A stretch of 64,000 nt of DNA from Desulfobaculum sp044987625 (lineage in GTDB: Bacteria; Desulfobacterota; Desulfovibrionia; Desulfovibrionales; Desulfovibrionaceae). The stretch lies in contig NZ_JBJDSB010000006.1 of the NCBI RefSeq assembly GCF_044987625.1, forward strand, positions 124,001-188,000, given 5' to 3'. Shown here piece after piece: positions 31,035-39,940 of this stretch (position 1 is the stretch's first letter; the number at the start of each line of letters is the position of its first letter). The notes beneath the pieces were generated by a model. The model searched no databases. It was not told the DNA's origin and worked only from the letters and a program-made list of their open reading frames with translations. The position numbers and the translations under genes are program-made.

Positions 31035-32695
31035 CCACCTCCAACGACGACATCCGCCGCCTTGCAAAGCGCCTCCAACTGGACCCCAACGGTTTTGAGT
31101 CCAACCTTGCCCTTGGGCTGCTGCACTTCCGGCGCGAGGAATACGCCGACGCCCTCACCCGCCTCTTGAAGGCCATTGACCAGCGCGAAACGCCTGAGCT
31201 TGTGCTTTTTACCGGCGCTCTCGCCCATGAGACAGGGCAGGCGGACACAGCCGGGCGTCTGCTGGAGCGCGCCGTGGCCCTTGCCCCGGACGACGCCGAC
31301 GCCCACGCCCACCTTGGCCGCTACCGCGCCGCACAAGGCGACATGTCCGGCGCGCGGGAGCATCTTGAACGCGCCCTTGCCCTGCGCCCGGATGATGCGG
31401 AACTGCATAACGATATTGGCGTGGCCGCCTATTCCCTTGGCGACCTGCCCGCCGCGCGCCGCGCCCTTGAGCGCGCCACACAGTTGGCCCCCCAGCAGGA
31501 CACCTTCCGCGCCAATCTTGGCTACGTGCTGGTGTCCCTTGGCGAAGTAGACGCGGCCACGGCCATCGTCACCGCACTGGAGGGCGAAGGCGCAGAGGAT
31601 GAAGCCCACCGCCTGCGTGAAGCCATCGCCGCCCCCGGCGCGCCCGCAGCCAGCCCCGGCGAGCCGCCCTTGTCCTCGCGCCTTGGGCGCATTTCGCCCA
31701 TGAGCATGATTGGCAATTTTGGCGAAGGGGCCGGGGAGAAGCGCCCCGCGCTGTCAGTCATCGTCCCCGTCTACAACGAAGCCGGCAATATCACCTCGCT
31801 GTATAAAGAGCTGGCCGAGGTGCTGGGCGCCCTGCACGAAACATGCGAAATCATCTTTATTGATGACGGCAGCACCGACGGCTCCGACACAGTGCTGGCG
31901 GCCACGGCGGAAAACGACCCCCGCGTGAAGGTCATTGAATTCCGCCGCAACTACGGGCAAACAGCAGCCCTGTCTGCCGGGTTCAAATACTGCCGGGGTG
32001 ACATCGTCATCACCCTCGACGGCGACCTGCAAAACGACCCGCACGACATCCCCCGCCTGCTGGAGACCATGGCCGAGGGGTATGACCTCGTGAACGGCTG
32101 GCGCAAATACCGCAAGGACGCCGCCCTCACCCGCCGCCTGCCCTCGTGGGTGGCCAACCGCATCATCAACAAACTCATTGAGGGCACGGGCGTGCAGTTG
32201 CGCGACTACGGCTGTACCCTCAAGGCCTATAAGCGCGGCATTATCAAAAACATCCGCCTCTACGGCGAGATGCACCGATTCATCCCCGTCTTTGCCGCGT
32301 GGCTGGGCGTGCGGGTGGCGGAGATTGAGGTCCACCACCGCCCACGCATCCACGGCGAGGCCAAGTACGGCCTCTCGCGCGTTCTACGCGTGGTGCTGGA
32401 CCTCATCGTGGTGCGGTTCTTTTCGGATTATATGACGCGGCCTATTCATTTCTTTGGCAAAATCGCGTGGCTGACCTCCGGGGCGGGCCTTGGGGGCGTG
32501 GCGCTTTTGGCGCTACTTAAGGGAACGTTAGGGCTTGGCGTGTCGTGGGGGATACTGCTGGTACTGGCGGCCCTTGCGCTTATTTCGGGGGTCCATATCG
32601 TCTTCATGGGCCTTATCGGCGAGCTGCTTATCCGCTCGTACTTTGAGGGCCAGCACAAGGACCAGTTCGTAGTCCGCAGGGTGCGGGGAGAATAG
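31031..32695 (+). CDS. TPR-GT2 fusion: polyisoprenyl-phosphate glycosyltransferase with TPR front end
   Basis: 554 residues. The N-terminal 190 form four to five tetratricopeptide repeats (for example DADAHAHLGRYRAAQGDMSG and DAELHNDIGVAAYSLGDLP). After a Pro/Ala linker, a GT2 domain begins at about residue 241 (LSVIVPVYNEAGNITSLYKEL) with IDDGSTDGSD and the catalytic-region DGDLQNDP. The HRPRIHGEAKYGLSRVLRVVLDL block and two C-terminal membrane helices (about 475-535) make it like GtrB/ArnC/dolichyl-phosphate-mannose synthases. It should load a sugar onto undecaprenyl phosphate at the inner membrane. The TPR front end is unusual for this enzyme and may dock partners from the cluster. Confidence 0.88.
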   Translation: MTTSNDDIRRLAKRLQLDPNGFESNLALGLLHFRREEYADALTRLLKAIDQRETPELVLFTGALAHETGQADTAGRLLERAVALAPDDADAHAHLGRYRAAQGDMSGAREHLERALALRPDDAELHNDIGVAAYSLGDLPAARRALERATQLAPQQDTFRANLGYVLVSLGEVDAATAIVTALEGEGAEDEAHRLREAIAAPGAPAASPGEPPLSSRLGRISPMSMIGNFGEGAGEKRPALSVIVPVYNEAGNITSLYKELAEVLGALHETCEIIFIDDGSTDGSDTVLAATAENDPRVKVIEFRRNYGQTAALSAGFKYCRGDIVITLDGDLQNDPHDIPRLLETMAEGYDLVNGWRKYRKDAALTRRLPSWVANRIINKLIEGTGVQLRDYGCTLKAYKRGIIKNIRLYGEMHRFIPVFAAWLGVRVAEIEVHHRPRIHGEAKYGLSRVLRVVLDLIVVRFFSDYMTRPIHFFGKIAWLTSGAGLGGVALLALLKGTLGLGVSWGILLVLAALALISGVHIVFMGLIGELLIRSYFEGQHKDQFVVRRVRGE

Positions 32696-32698
32696 CGT

Positions 32699-34606
32699 AT
32701 GTGCGGCATTGCCGGAATACTGCACGCAGACGCCCGCCCGGTGGACGACGCCGTCCTTGACGCCATGACCGACGCCCTTGCCCACCGGGGACCGGACGGA
32801 CGCGGCACACGGATTCTGCCCGGTGGTGGCGGGCGCGCCAGCGCAGGGCTTGGGCACCGCCGCCTTGCCATTGTGGACCTGTCCGAACGCGGCGCACAGC
32901 CCATGTGCAACGAAGACGGCACCATCTGGCTCACCTTCAACGGCGAAATCTACAACCACCAATCCATCCGTCCCGTCCTTGAGGACCGGGGGCACGATTT
33001 TGCCTCGCGCACGGACTCGGAAGTCATCATCCACGCCTATGAGGAATGGGGGAAGGACTGCGTGCGCCGCCTTGACGGCATGTTCGCCTTTGCGGTGTGG
33101 GACTGCGCACGCGGGGAACTGCTTCTCGCCCGAGACCGATGGGGCAAGAAGCCGCTCCACTACTGGGCGGATAACCAATCGCTGGCCTTTGCCTCCGAGC
33201 TTGGCGCACTACTCCTCGCCCCCCAGATTCCCCGCCGGGTCGACGTGCATTCCCTGTCCCGGTTCCTCCTGCACGAGTACGTCCCCGCGCCGCACTCCAT
33301 CATCGAGGGCGCGGCCAAGGTTCCGGCGGGGCATATGCTCCTCTGGTCCGGGGGTACGCCGCGCATTGAGCGCTACTTTGAGCCGCCTTTTGTGGACGCC
33401 TACGCGGACCTCTCCCTGCCGGAAGCCACCGCGCGCCTTGAGGGCCTGCTGAAAGCCGCCGTGGAAAAGCGCCTGATGAGCGACGTGCCCCTTGGCATCT
33501 TCCTCTCCGGCGGGCTGGACTCCAGCGCCATCACCTCGCTGATGGCCGAGTGCCTGCCGCCGCAGGACATCCGCACCTTCTCCATCGGCTTTAAGGAGCA
33601 GAGCTTTGACGAGTCCCCCCATGCACGGGCCGTGGCCTCAGCCATAGGCACCCGGCATCACGAGCGCCTGCTCACGCCGCAGGCCATGCTGGACATCCTT
33701 CCCGGCGTGCTGGACAGCCTGTCCGAGCCCATGGCCGACCCCAGCATCCTGCCCACGTCGCTGCTCTCCGCCTTCACGCGCGAGCATGTCACCGTGGCCC
33801 TTGGCGGCGACGGCGGCGACGAGCTTCTTGCCGGGTACGATCCCTTCCGCGCCCTGACCCCGGCGCGGCTTCTGGACGCCCTGCCGCGCGGCCTCATGCG
33901 CCTTGCTACGCGCGCGGCGTATGCCGTCCCGGCCTCGGAGCGGAATATGGGGCTGGTCTTCAAGGTGCAGCGCTTTTTGCGGGGCATGGGCTACACCGGG
34001 TGTCAGCGTCAGCAGGCGTGGCTTTCCGCCTTCCTGCGTGAGGAACAACAGCCCCTGCTGCACCCGGACGCACAGGACGCCGTGGCGGGCTTTGACCCGC
34101 TGGATGACCTCGCCGCGGACTGCGGCGCACGCCACTTTGCCAGCGATATCGACATGGCCTCGTATTTCTACCTGCGCTACTACATGGCCGGGCACATCCT
34201 CGCCAAGGTGGATCAAGCCTCCATGAGCCATTCGCTGGAGGTGCGCGCGCCATTTCTGGACACGGACCTTGCCGCCTTTGCCTGCGCCCTGCCCCCGCGC
34301 CACCGCCTGCGCGGCATGACCAGCAAGGTCATCCTGCGCCGCCTGCTGCGTGACCGTGTACCCCGCAGCATTGCGGCGCGCGGCAAAAAGGGCTTCGGCA
34401 TTCCGCTGGCCGCATGGCTTCGCGGTCCCCTGCGCCCGCTGGTGGAGGACACCCTTTCCCCCCGCGCCCTTGCGGCGGAGCCACTCTTCAACACCAAGGC
34501 CGTCCGCGCCATCGTGGACGAGCATATGTCCGGGCGGCGCGACAGGCGCAAGGAGTTGTGGACCCTTATCTGCTTTCAGTCATGGAAGCGCCGCTTCTGC
34601 CCCTAA
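32699..34606 (+). CDS. asnB: Glutamine-hydrolysing asparagine synthetase (AsnB family)
   Basis: 635 residues. The N-terminal Ntn amidotransferase has the nucleophile Cys2 (MCGIAGI), plus NGEIYNH and RTDSEV. The C-terminal ATP-pyrophosphatase domain holds SGGLDSSAITSLMA (near residue 270) and GGDGGDELLAGY. Standard members convert aspartate to asparagine. As the last gene of a glycan cluster, three bases after the TPR-GT2 gene, it may instead amidate a sugar acid or aminosugar, as suggested for similar genes in O-antigen loci. That alternative is inference. Confidence 0.9.
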   Translation: MCGIAGILHADARPVDDAVLDAMTDALAHRGPDGRGTRILPGGGGRASAGLGHRRLAIVDLSERGAQPMCNEDGTIWLTFNGEIYNHQSIRPVLEDRGHDFASRTDSEVIIHAYEEWGKDCVRRLDGMFAFAVWDCARGELLLARDRWGKKPLHYWADNQSLAFASELGALLLAPQIPRRVDVHSLSRFLLHEYVPAPHSIIEGAAKVPAGHMLLWSGGTPRIERYFEPPFVDAYADLSLPEATARLEGLLKAAVEKRLMSDVPLGIFLSGGLDSSAITSLMAECLPPQDIRTFSIGFKEQSFDESPHARAVASAIGTRHHERLLTPQAMLDILPGVLDSLSEPMADPSILPTSLLSAFTREHVTVALGGDGGDELLAGYDPFRALTPARLLDALPRGLMRLATRAAYAVPASERNMGLVFKVQRFLRGMGYTGCQRQQAWLSAFLREEQQPLLHPDAQDAVAGFDPLDDLAADCGARHFASDIDMASYFYLRYYMAGHILAKVDQASMSHSLEVRAPFLDTDLAAFACALPPRHRLRGMTSKVILRRLLRDRVPRSIAARGKKGFGIPLAAWLRGPLRPLVEDTLSPRALAAEPLFNTKAVRAIVDEHMSGRRDRRKELWTLICFQSWKRRFCP

Positions 34607-34669
34607 CCGGCCCCGCTCCCTCAGAAAACGCGCGCAGATTCTCCCGCTCGCCCCCCCCCTCACACGCAA

Positions 34670-34703
34670 ACAGCCCCGGCTCCCATATGGGAACCGGGGC
34701 TGT
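34670..34703. terminator. Bidirectional hairpin between asnB and the convergent small gene
   Basis: 11-bp arms ACAGCCCCGGC/ACCGGGGCTGT (with one mismatch region) around a TCCCATATGGGA core that extends the stem. T-rich tracts are short on both sides. It sits between two converging transcripts. Confidence 0.6.
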
Positions 34704-34727
34704 CCTTCACAGCGGGCCGCGTGCGGC

Positions 34728-34988
34728 CTACTCGTCGTCTTCCGTCTTTGCGGAGCGGGTCTTGCCATACTCGACACGCGCTTCCCAGACCTTTTTGCCA
34801 ATACGGCGGCCAAGGTCGGCCTGCCGGGAGCGGATGAGCGCTTCGGCGGCCTCGCGGTTGCCCTCTACCTTGAGCATGGTCGCGGATTCGAGATCCCGCA
34901 GATATTTCTCGCACTCCCGGACAAGTCCGGACAGGTCGAGTGTGCCGAGTTCCTCAGGAACCCGCACAGAACGTACTTTGCGCGGCAT
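34728..34988 (-). CDS. Small hypothetical protein (86 residues)
   Basis: Not recognised. It is short, charged and mostly helical: MPRKVRSVRVPEELGTLDLSGLV, then ECEKYLRDLESATMLKVEGNREAAEALIRSRQADLGRRIG and an acidic end TEDDE. The ATG at 34988 is chosen for GGAGG eight bases upstream over an ATG seven codons earlier. No signal peptide or membrane helix. The PRKVRSVRVPEELG opening recalls a short basic arm before helices, as in small DNA-binding proteins, but this is only a resemblance. Confidence 0.65.
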   Translation of the reverse strand: MPRKVRSVRVPEELGTLDLSGLVRECEKYLRDLESATMLKVEGNREAAEALIRSRQADLGRRIGKKVWEARVEYGKTRSAKTEDDE

Positions 34989-35064
34989 TGCGTTATCCTC
35001 CGATACCATGAAATACGATATGATTACATTTTGTCAACGCCGCGTCTGGTGCCTGCTGACGCCT

Positions 35065-36336
35065 CTATGCCGGTTCGCTGGCTGACCGGGGCGCGTCCTG
35101 CGCCGCCAGCCGCCGCAAAGCGCGGATGCGGTCCAGCACCGGCGGGTGCGAATAGTTGACGAACACATACGCCGGATGCGGCGTTAAATTCGACAGGTTG
35201 GACACGGACAGCGTCTTCAGCGCGGTGACAAGGGCCTCCGGGTCGCCCGTGGTGCGCGCGGCAAAGCGGTCCGCCTCGTACTCATGACGGCGCGACACAG
35301 CCTGCGCCGCCACGGACAAAACAAGGGACACCGGCGTATACAGCAGCATAAAGAACACCAGCCCGGCATACACCGTGGGCTGGGCCATGCCGAACGCCCC
35401 GGCAAGCTCCGCGTCCGTCAGGAAAAAGGACATTAGCCAAAACACCACGCCCGTCTTGATGATGGACACCACAAGAAAGCGGCGCACATGCCCAAGGGAG
35501 CTGTGCCCCACCTCGTGCGCCACAATGGCGACAATCTCACGCGGGGTGTGCTTGTCGATGAGGGTGTCGAACAGCGCAATGCGCTTGCGCTTGCCGAAGC
35601 CCGTAAAAAAAGCGTTGGATTTGGCCGAGCGACGCGAGCCGTCTATCACGAACAGGCCCGACAACTCAAAGCCTACCTTGTCGATGTAGGATTCAATGGC
35701 GTCGCGCAGCTGGCCCGGCTCCAGCGGGGTAAAGGTATTGAACAGCGGCAGGATAAACGTTGGCGCAATATACTGCAGGCCAACCATCACACATACCAGC
35801 GCGCCCCACGCCCACAGCCACGCCAACTCGCCCGCCGTGGTAAAGAACCACAACAGCATCGCCAGAATGGGCCCACCAATGGCAACGGTCAACAGCCATG
35901 ACTTGGCCCTGTCCATGGCGAACGTCGCAAAGGTTGTGGTATTGAATCCAAAACGCTCCTCAAGGACAAAGGTGCGGTACAGGGCAAAAGGAACAAACAG
36001 CACCTCATTCAGGGCCAGCAGGATGCCCATGAACACCAGCCCCGTCACAAGGGGACCGCCGCCAACGGCGCGGGCGACGGCGTCCACCGCCGGAAAGCCC
36101 CCAAGCAGGATAAAGGCAACCATGGCCGCCAGCCCAACGGTATCCGCCACCAGCGAATACCGCGACGTGGCGCGTGTATACTCCTGCGACGACGCATAGG
36201 CCTTCGCATCAAAAACATCCGCAAACTCCTGCGGCACCGTGGGGTCCAGCGCGGCGGCATTCAGGCGGGAGACAGTCGTATTCACGGCCCAGCCAAGGAC
36301 CATGGACCCAATAATGACAATGAGATAGATATTCAT
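35065..36336 (-). CDS. M48-family membrane zinc protease (Ste24/HtpX-like)
   Basis: 423-residue integral inner-membrane metalloprotease. HEVGH at His274, Glu275 and His278 is the zinc site, and the third ligand Glu lies in RRHEYEADRFAAR. Six or so hydrophobic helices are visible, including ones at about 2-20, 65-85, 100-120, 150-175 and 290-335. NAFFTGFGKRKRIALFDTLI and the size match the Ste24/CAAX protease 1-like branch more than the shorter HtpX. In bacteria this branch is thought to act in membrane-protein quality control. The start at 36336 has only a weak site (GAGTAGAG). It diverges from the Mut7-C gene, with 44 bases between their chosen starts. Confidence 0.9.
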   Translation of the reverse strand: MNIYLIVIIGSMVLGWAVNTTVSRLNAAALDPTVPQEFADVFDAKAYASSQEYTRATSRYSLVADTVGLAAMVAFILLGGFPAVDAVARAVGGGPLVTGLVFMGILLALNEVLFVPFALYRTFVLEERFGFNTTTFATFAMDRAKSWLLTVAIGGPILAMLLWFFTTAGELAWLWAWGALVCVMVGLQYIAPTFILPLFNTFTPLEPGQLRDAIESYIDKVGFELSGLFVIDGSRRSAKSNAFFTGFGKRKRIALFDTLIDKHTPREIVAIVAHEVGHSSLGHVRRFLVVSIIKTGVVFWLMSFFLTDAELAGAFGMAQPTVYAGLVFFMLLYTPVSLVLSVAAQAVSRRHEYEADRFAARTTGDPEALVTALKTLSVSNLSNLTPHPAYVFVNYSHPPVLDRIRALRRLAAQDAPRSASEPA

Positions 36337-36380
36337 GGCAGGCTCTACTCGAATGTTTGACGACAACAAGCGGGGATGAA

Positions 36381-37184
36381 GTGGTACACCCTGTCGCAGT
36401 CTTTCGGTTCCACGGTGACATACGGCAATTCCTGAAGCCCGGCAACACGCGCCGCGCCTTGTCCGGACTCTCCAGCCTGCGCGAGGCCCGCTCACGCGGA
36501 GAAATCACCGTCCCAGCAGCCCGAAGCGCCGCCATCAAGGACGAGATTGAAGCCGTCGGTGTGCCGCACACCGAGGTAGGGCGCATTCTTATGGCCGGCG
36601 TGCCCTGCGGTTTTGACACGCACCTCGCGCCGGGAGCCGTCTACGACGTGCATCCCCTCGCCCCGCCCGTGGACGTCACCACGCCCCATCCGCTCCACCC
36701 CACGCCCTTTCCGGGGGTGCGCTTTATCGTGGACGTGAACGTGCGCCAACTGGGCACCCTGCTGCGCCTGCTTGGCTGCGACGCGGCCTTTGACAACGTA
36801 TGGGATGACGATGAAATCGCCCGCCGCGCAGAAAAGGAACGCCGCATCGTCCTCACACGAGACCGCGCCCTGCTCCACCGCTCCGCCATCGTCTGGGGCC
36901 GGCTCATCCGCAGCGCCGCGCCGGACGATCAACTGCTGGAGGTGCTGCATCTCTTCGGCCTCACTGGCCCCTTCACCCCGTTCACGCGCTGCCTACGCTG
37001 CAATACACCCCTTGAGCGCGTCCCCAAGGCGGACATCCTCCACAGGCTTCAGCCGCTCACCAAAAAATACCATACCACCTTTCACATCTGCCCGACATGC
37101 CAGCGCATTTACTGGCCCGGCACCCACAGGGACGCCATGCTGGAGCGGCTGGCACGGCTGGGGATTCGTGTTGGAGGGGGGTGA
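36381..37184 (+). CDS. Mut7-C PIN-like RNase-domain protein with ubiquitin-like N-terminal domain
   Basis: About 267 residues. The N-terminal ~85 residues (VAVFRFHGDIRQFL, EVGRILMAGVPCGFD) fit the ubiquitin-like Mut7-C partner domain. The rest is the Mut7-C PIN-like domain: RFIVDVNVRQLGTLLRLLGCDAAFD with catalytic Asp, RRIVLTRDRALL, and a four-cysteine zinc ribbon, CLRCNTPL and CPTCQRIYW. The family is believed to be RNases, target unknown. No in-frame ATG begins the domain. GTG at 36381 is preferred because GGGG lies six bases upstream; TTG at 36357 is an alternative eight codons earlier. Confidence 0.8.
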   Translation: MVHPVAVFRFHGDIRQFLKPGNTRRALSGLSSLREARSRGEITVPAARSAAIKDEIEAVGVPHTEVGRILMAGVPCGFDTHLAPGAVYDVHPLAPPVDVTTPHPLHPTPFPGVRFIVDVNVRQLGTLLRLLGCDAAFDNVWDDDEIARRAEKERRIVLTRDRALLHRSAIVWGRLIRSAAPDDQLLEVLHLFGLTGPFTPFTRCLRCNTPLERVPKADILHRLQPLTKKYHTTFHICPTCQRIYWPGTHRDAMLERLARLGIRVGGG

Positions 37185-37210
37185 TGGTTGAGGGGAAAGA
37201 GGGAGAAAGC

Positions 37211-37248
37211 AAAGAAAAAGCGGCCGACGCAGAATGCGTCGGCCGCTT
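37211..37248 (-). terminator. Terminator of tRNA-Glu copy 2
   Basis: On the minus strand a perfect 14-bp stem (37218-37231 with 37235-37248, 3-nt loop) is followed by TTTTTC. It lies 12 bases past the CCA end of the tRNA. Confidence 0.9.
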
Positions 37249-37259
37249 TGGTATCGAAG

Positions 37260-37336
37260 TGGCGTCCCCAAGGGGATTTGAACCCCTGTTATCGGCGTGA
37301 GAGGCCGACGTCCTAGGCCAGCTAGACGATGGGGAC
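37260..37336 (-). tRNA. tRNA-Glu (anticodon CTC), copy 2
   Basis: Identical over the full 77 bases including CCA to the tRNA at 984-1060. It stands alone with its own terminator, which differs in sequence from that of copy 1. Confidence 0.95.
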
Positions 37337-37577
37337 GCGCTGGCGGTCCGGGTTGTCCGGATGCCGAGTGGTTATGAAGGAGGGGGTGGGGGAAGTCAAG
37401 TGGTTTTTCTCCATCCACCGGCAGCACAAGCGTACCGCGCTCTTGGGTCCGGCGGGGCATGCGTTGTTCACCCTGCTAGGCGTGGACTTTTTCGCCCGTC
37501 TGGGGCTTAATATGAAGGATTGGTGTGCTGCAGCAAGCGCCCGACCAATACGCAACGCATAAGCCAAGGAGAGCGCA

Positions 37578-39551
37578 ATGGGGATACGTGTAAAGATGCT
37601 GGCTCCCCTCTTGATGGTGGCCTTACTTATGGCAATTTCCGGTTATCTGGTGTTGAGCAGTCAGTTCAACAAACTGGAGAAATCCTTCGTTTCTCTGACG
37701 CTCCAAGGCAAAATGGATGACGCACAACAATCCATCGCCCAAATGTCCCACAACGCCCTTCAGCAAGCCGCCCTCTTCAGCCAAATGCCCGCGGTGGTGC
37801 GTGCCTTCGAGATTGCCCATCAAGGGAATATGGACGCACCCAAGGACCCATTTGCGCAACAAGCGCGTGAAGAACTCCGCCGCTCTCTCGCCTCCATACT
37901 TAATGGCTACAAATCCATCGTCGGCACCTCCTTTCGCGCGCACTTTCACTTACCGACGGCACGCAGTCTTGTACGCGTCTGGCGCGACAAACAGGCCAAA
38001 CAAAACGGCCAATGGGTCGACATTTCGGATGATTTGTCCACATTCCGCAACACGGTCATCGACGTCAACACAACAAAGGCCCCCCTTCAAGGCATTGAGC
38101 CAGGTCGCGGCGGCTTCACCATTCGCGGCCTTGCGCCCGTCACCTCACCAGACGGCACCCACCTTGGTTCCGTGGAAGTGCTTATTGGTTTTGCCAGCGT
38201 TTTGCAGGCTCTTGAATCCTCCAAGCACATCCGCACCCAACTCTATATGGACGCCGCCCTTCTGCCCATCACCACAAGACTCCAGAATCCGGAACGCAAT
38301 CCCCTGCGCGACGGCAAATATGTTCTCGTCTACGGCAAGGACAACACCGAGGTGCAAAACCTGACAACCGCCGACTTTCTCGCTCAGGGCATGAAAACGA
38401 CCCACGTCGCGCTCAAGGGCGCTTCCGCCCTCGGGGCCCTTCCTGTCAAAGACTACCGCGGCAACGTTATAGGCTCCATCGTCATGGCCATGGATATTTC
38501 GACCCAGCTCGCCATGGTCAGCACCGTTATGTGGGCCATGGCCGGAATTATCGCCATTCTGGTCGCGGTGCCCATCGTCATTATTCTCTTTGTGCTCCAA
38601 CGCGCAGTCATGCTCCCCGTGCGCGACTGCGCCCACATCGCCACACAGATTGCCTCCGGCAACCTGCAATCCGCCCGCGTCGCAGAACGTTCGGACGAAA
38701 TGGGAACCATCTTCAGGGCCATGCACACCATGCAAGACAAACTGACCGACACCATCAGCGACGCCCAAGACGTCGCAGCAGACGTCGCCGACGAGTGCAG
38801 CACGCTTGCCTCTTCCAGCGAAACTCTGTCGCAAGGGGCAACACGACAAGCCGCCGGACTTCAGGAGGTTTCCGCCAGCATGGAGGAAATGTCCGGCTCG
38901 CTCAAGCAATCTGCCGAGATCGCGGGCAAGACAGAGTCCATTGCTTCACAGGCCGCCCAAAATGCGCAGACAGGCGGCGATACGGTCAAGCGCACCGTAG
39001 AAGCCATGAAGAAAATTGCAGAGGAAATCACCATCATTGAGGACATCGCGAGGCAAACCAACCTGCTCGCCCTCAACGCCGCCATTGAGGCCGCCCGAGC
39101 GGGTGAGGCAGGCAAGGGCTTCGCCGTGGTCGCCGCAGAAGTCCGCAAACTCGCCGAACGTTCCGGCACAGCCGCCGCAGGCATCTCCGAGCTGTCCAGC
39201 AGTAGCGTCAGCGTCGCGGAAGAGGCCGGGCGGCTCCTCGAACAAATGGTCCCCGACATCCAAAGCACCGCCGACCTCATTCAGGAGATATCTGCCGCCG
39301 CCACAGAACAAAGCGCAGGGGTCACTCAAGTCACTGATACGCTCCATGATCTCGACGCCGTCATCCAAGAGAACGCCTCCGCCTCGGAACGACTGGCCAC
39401 AACCGCCGCTTCTCTTTCGTCCAAAGCCACAATCCTGAAACGCTCCATGAGTTATTTTCATGTGAATGGCGCAAGGAACAACACGCTTGAAGCAGGGCGC
39501 GTGGCATCGTTGGAACAAGGGGAGAAGGCTGGCGAATTTGAACGGTATTAA
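37578..39551 (+). CDS. Methyl-accepting chemotaxis protein
   Basis: 657-residue transmembrane chemoreceptor feeding CheA/CheW. Helix 1 is at about residues 8-29. A periplasmic Cache-like sensor spans about 35-310 (FRAHFHLPTARSLVRVWRD, GGFTIRGLAPVTSPDGTHLGSVEVLIGF), helix 2 is at about 315-340 and a HAMP-like linker follows. The signalling coiled coil has the tip IARQTNLLALNAAIEAARAG followed by EAGKGFAVVAAEVRKLAERS. The RGLAPV and GSVEV features are those of double-Cache receptors for small organic ligands. No C-terminal CheR-binding pentapeptide is seen. It stands alone, not in a che operon. Confidence 0.95.
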   Translation: MGIRVKMLAPLLMVALLMAISGYLVLSSQFNKLEKSFVSLTLQGKMDDAQQSIAQMSHNALQQAALFSQMPAVVRAFEIAHQGNMDAPKDPFAQQAREELRRSLASILNGYKSIVGTSFRAHFHLPTARSLVRVWRDKQAKQNGQWVDISDDLSTFRNTVIDVNTTKAPLQGIEPGRGGFTIRGLAPVTSPDGTHLGSVEVLIGFASVLQALESSKHIRTQLYMDAALLPITTRLQNPERNPLRDGKYVLVYGKDNTEVQNLTTADFLAQGMKTTHVALKGASALGALPVKDYRGNVIGSIVMAMDISTQLAMVSTVMWAMAGIIAILVAVPIVIILFVLQRAVMLPVRDCAHIATQIASGNLQSARVAERSDEMGTIFRAMHTMQDKLTDTISDAQDVAADVADECSTLASSSETLSQGATRQAAGLQEVSASMEEMSGSLKQSAEIAGKTESIASQAAQNAQTGGDTVKRTVEAMKKIAEEITIIEDIARQTNLLALNAAIEAARAGEAGKGFAVVAAEVRKLAERSGTAAAGISELSSSSVSVAEEAGRLLEQMVPDIQSTADLIQEISAAATEQSAGVTQVTDTLHDLDAVIQENASASERLATTAASLSSKATILKRSMSYFHVNGARNNTLEAGRVASLEQGEKAGEFERY

Positions 39552-39661
39552 GGTTTTTGGTTGAAGTGGGGTTGTAAGGAGGGGGGGGGAGAGGGGAAGA
39601 GAGGGAATGCGGAAATCAGGAAGAGAAAGAAGAGGAAGAAGAGAGGAGGACGAGGAAAAGG

Positions 39662-39770
39662 TCTTGGTGGTGTGGCGTTGTGGTGGCGGGGCCAAGAGGT
39701 GCTTTCGATGTCGAAGAAAGGCGGCTTTGGTGGTGGTGCGCTGTGTTGGCGGGGCCGAGAGGTGCTTTCG
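39662..39770 (+). repeat. Imperfect direct repeat, 46 bp, 62-63 bp apart
   Basis: The G-rich segment 39662-39708 recurs at 39724-39770. The shared core TGGCGGGGCC(A/G)AGAGGTG is followed by CTTTCG. It lies in the non-coding stretch between the chemoreceptor gene and the 177-bp array. Confidence 0.6.
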
Positions 39771-39940
39771 TTGGTATTTCTGTATGTTGTCGCCGTGTCT
39801 CCGACGGCCAAAGGGTGATGGGGGAACCTTGCAGGATTCCCCCCGCACCCTCTGGACACCCGCCCCCCTCCAGCCGGAGCCGGATGGATGATGGAGGTGG
39901 ACACGAAGCGGTCTCGGGCGTGATTTTTTACGCTATGGGC

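Noticed and set aside
984..37336. Genomic island bounded by the two tRNA-Glu genes
   Set aside because: No integrase, no attachment-site fragments apart from the complete tRNAs, and the interval holds core genes such as serS, purA and tex.
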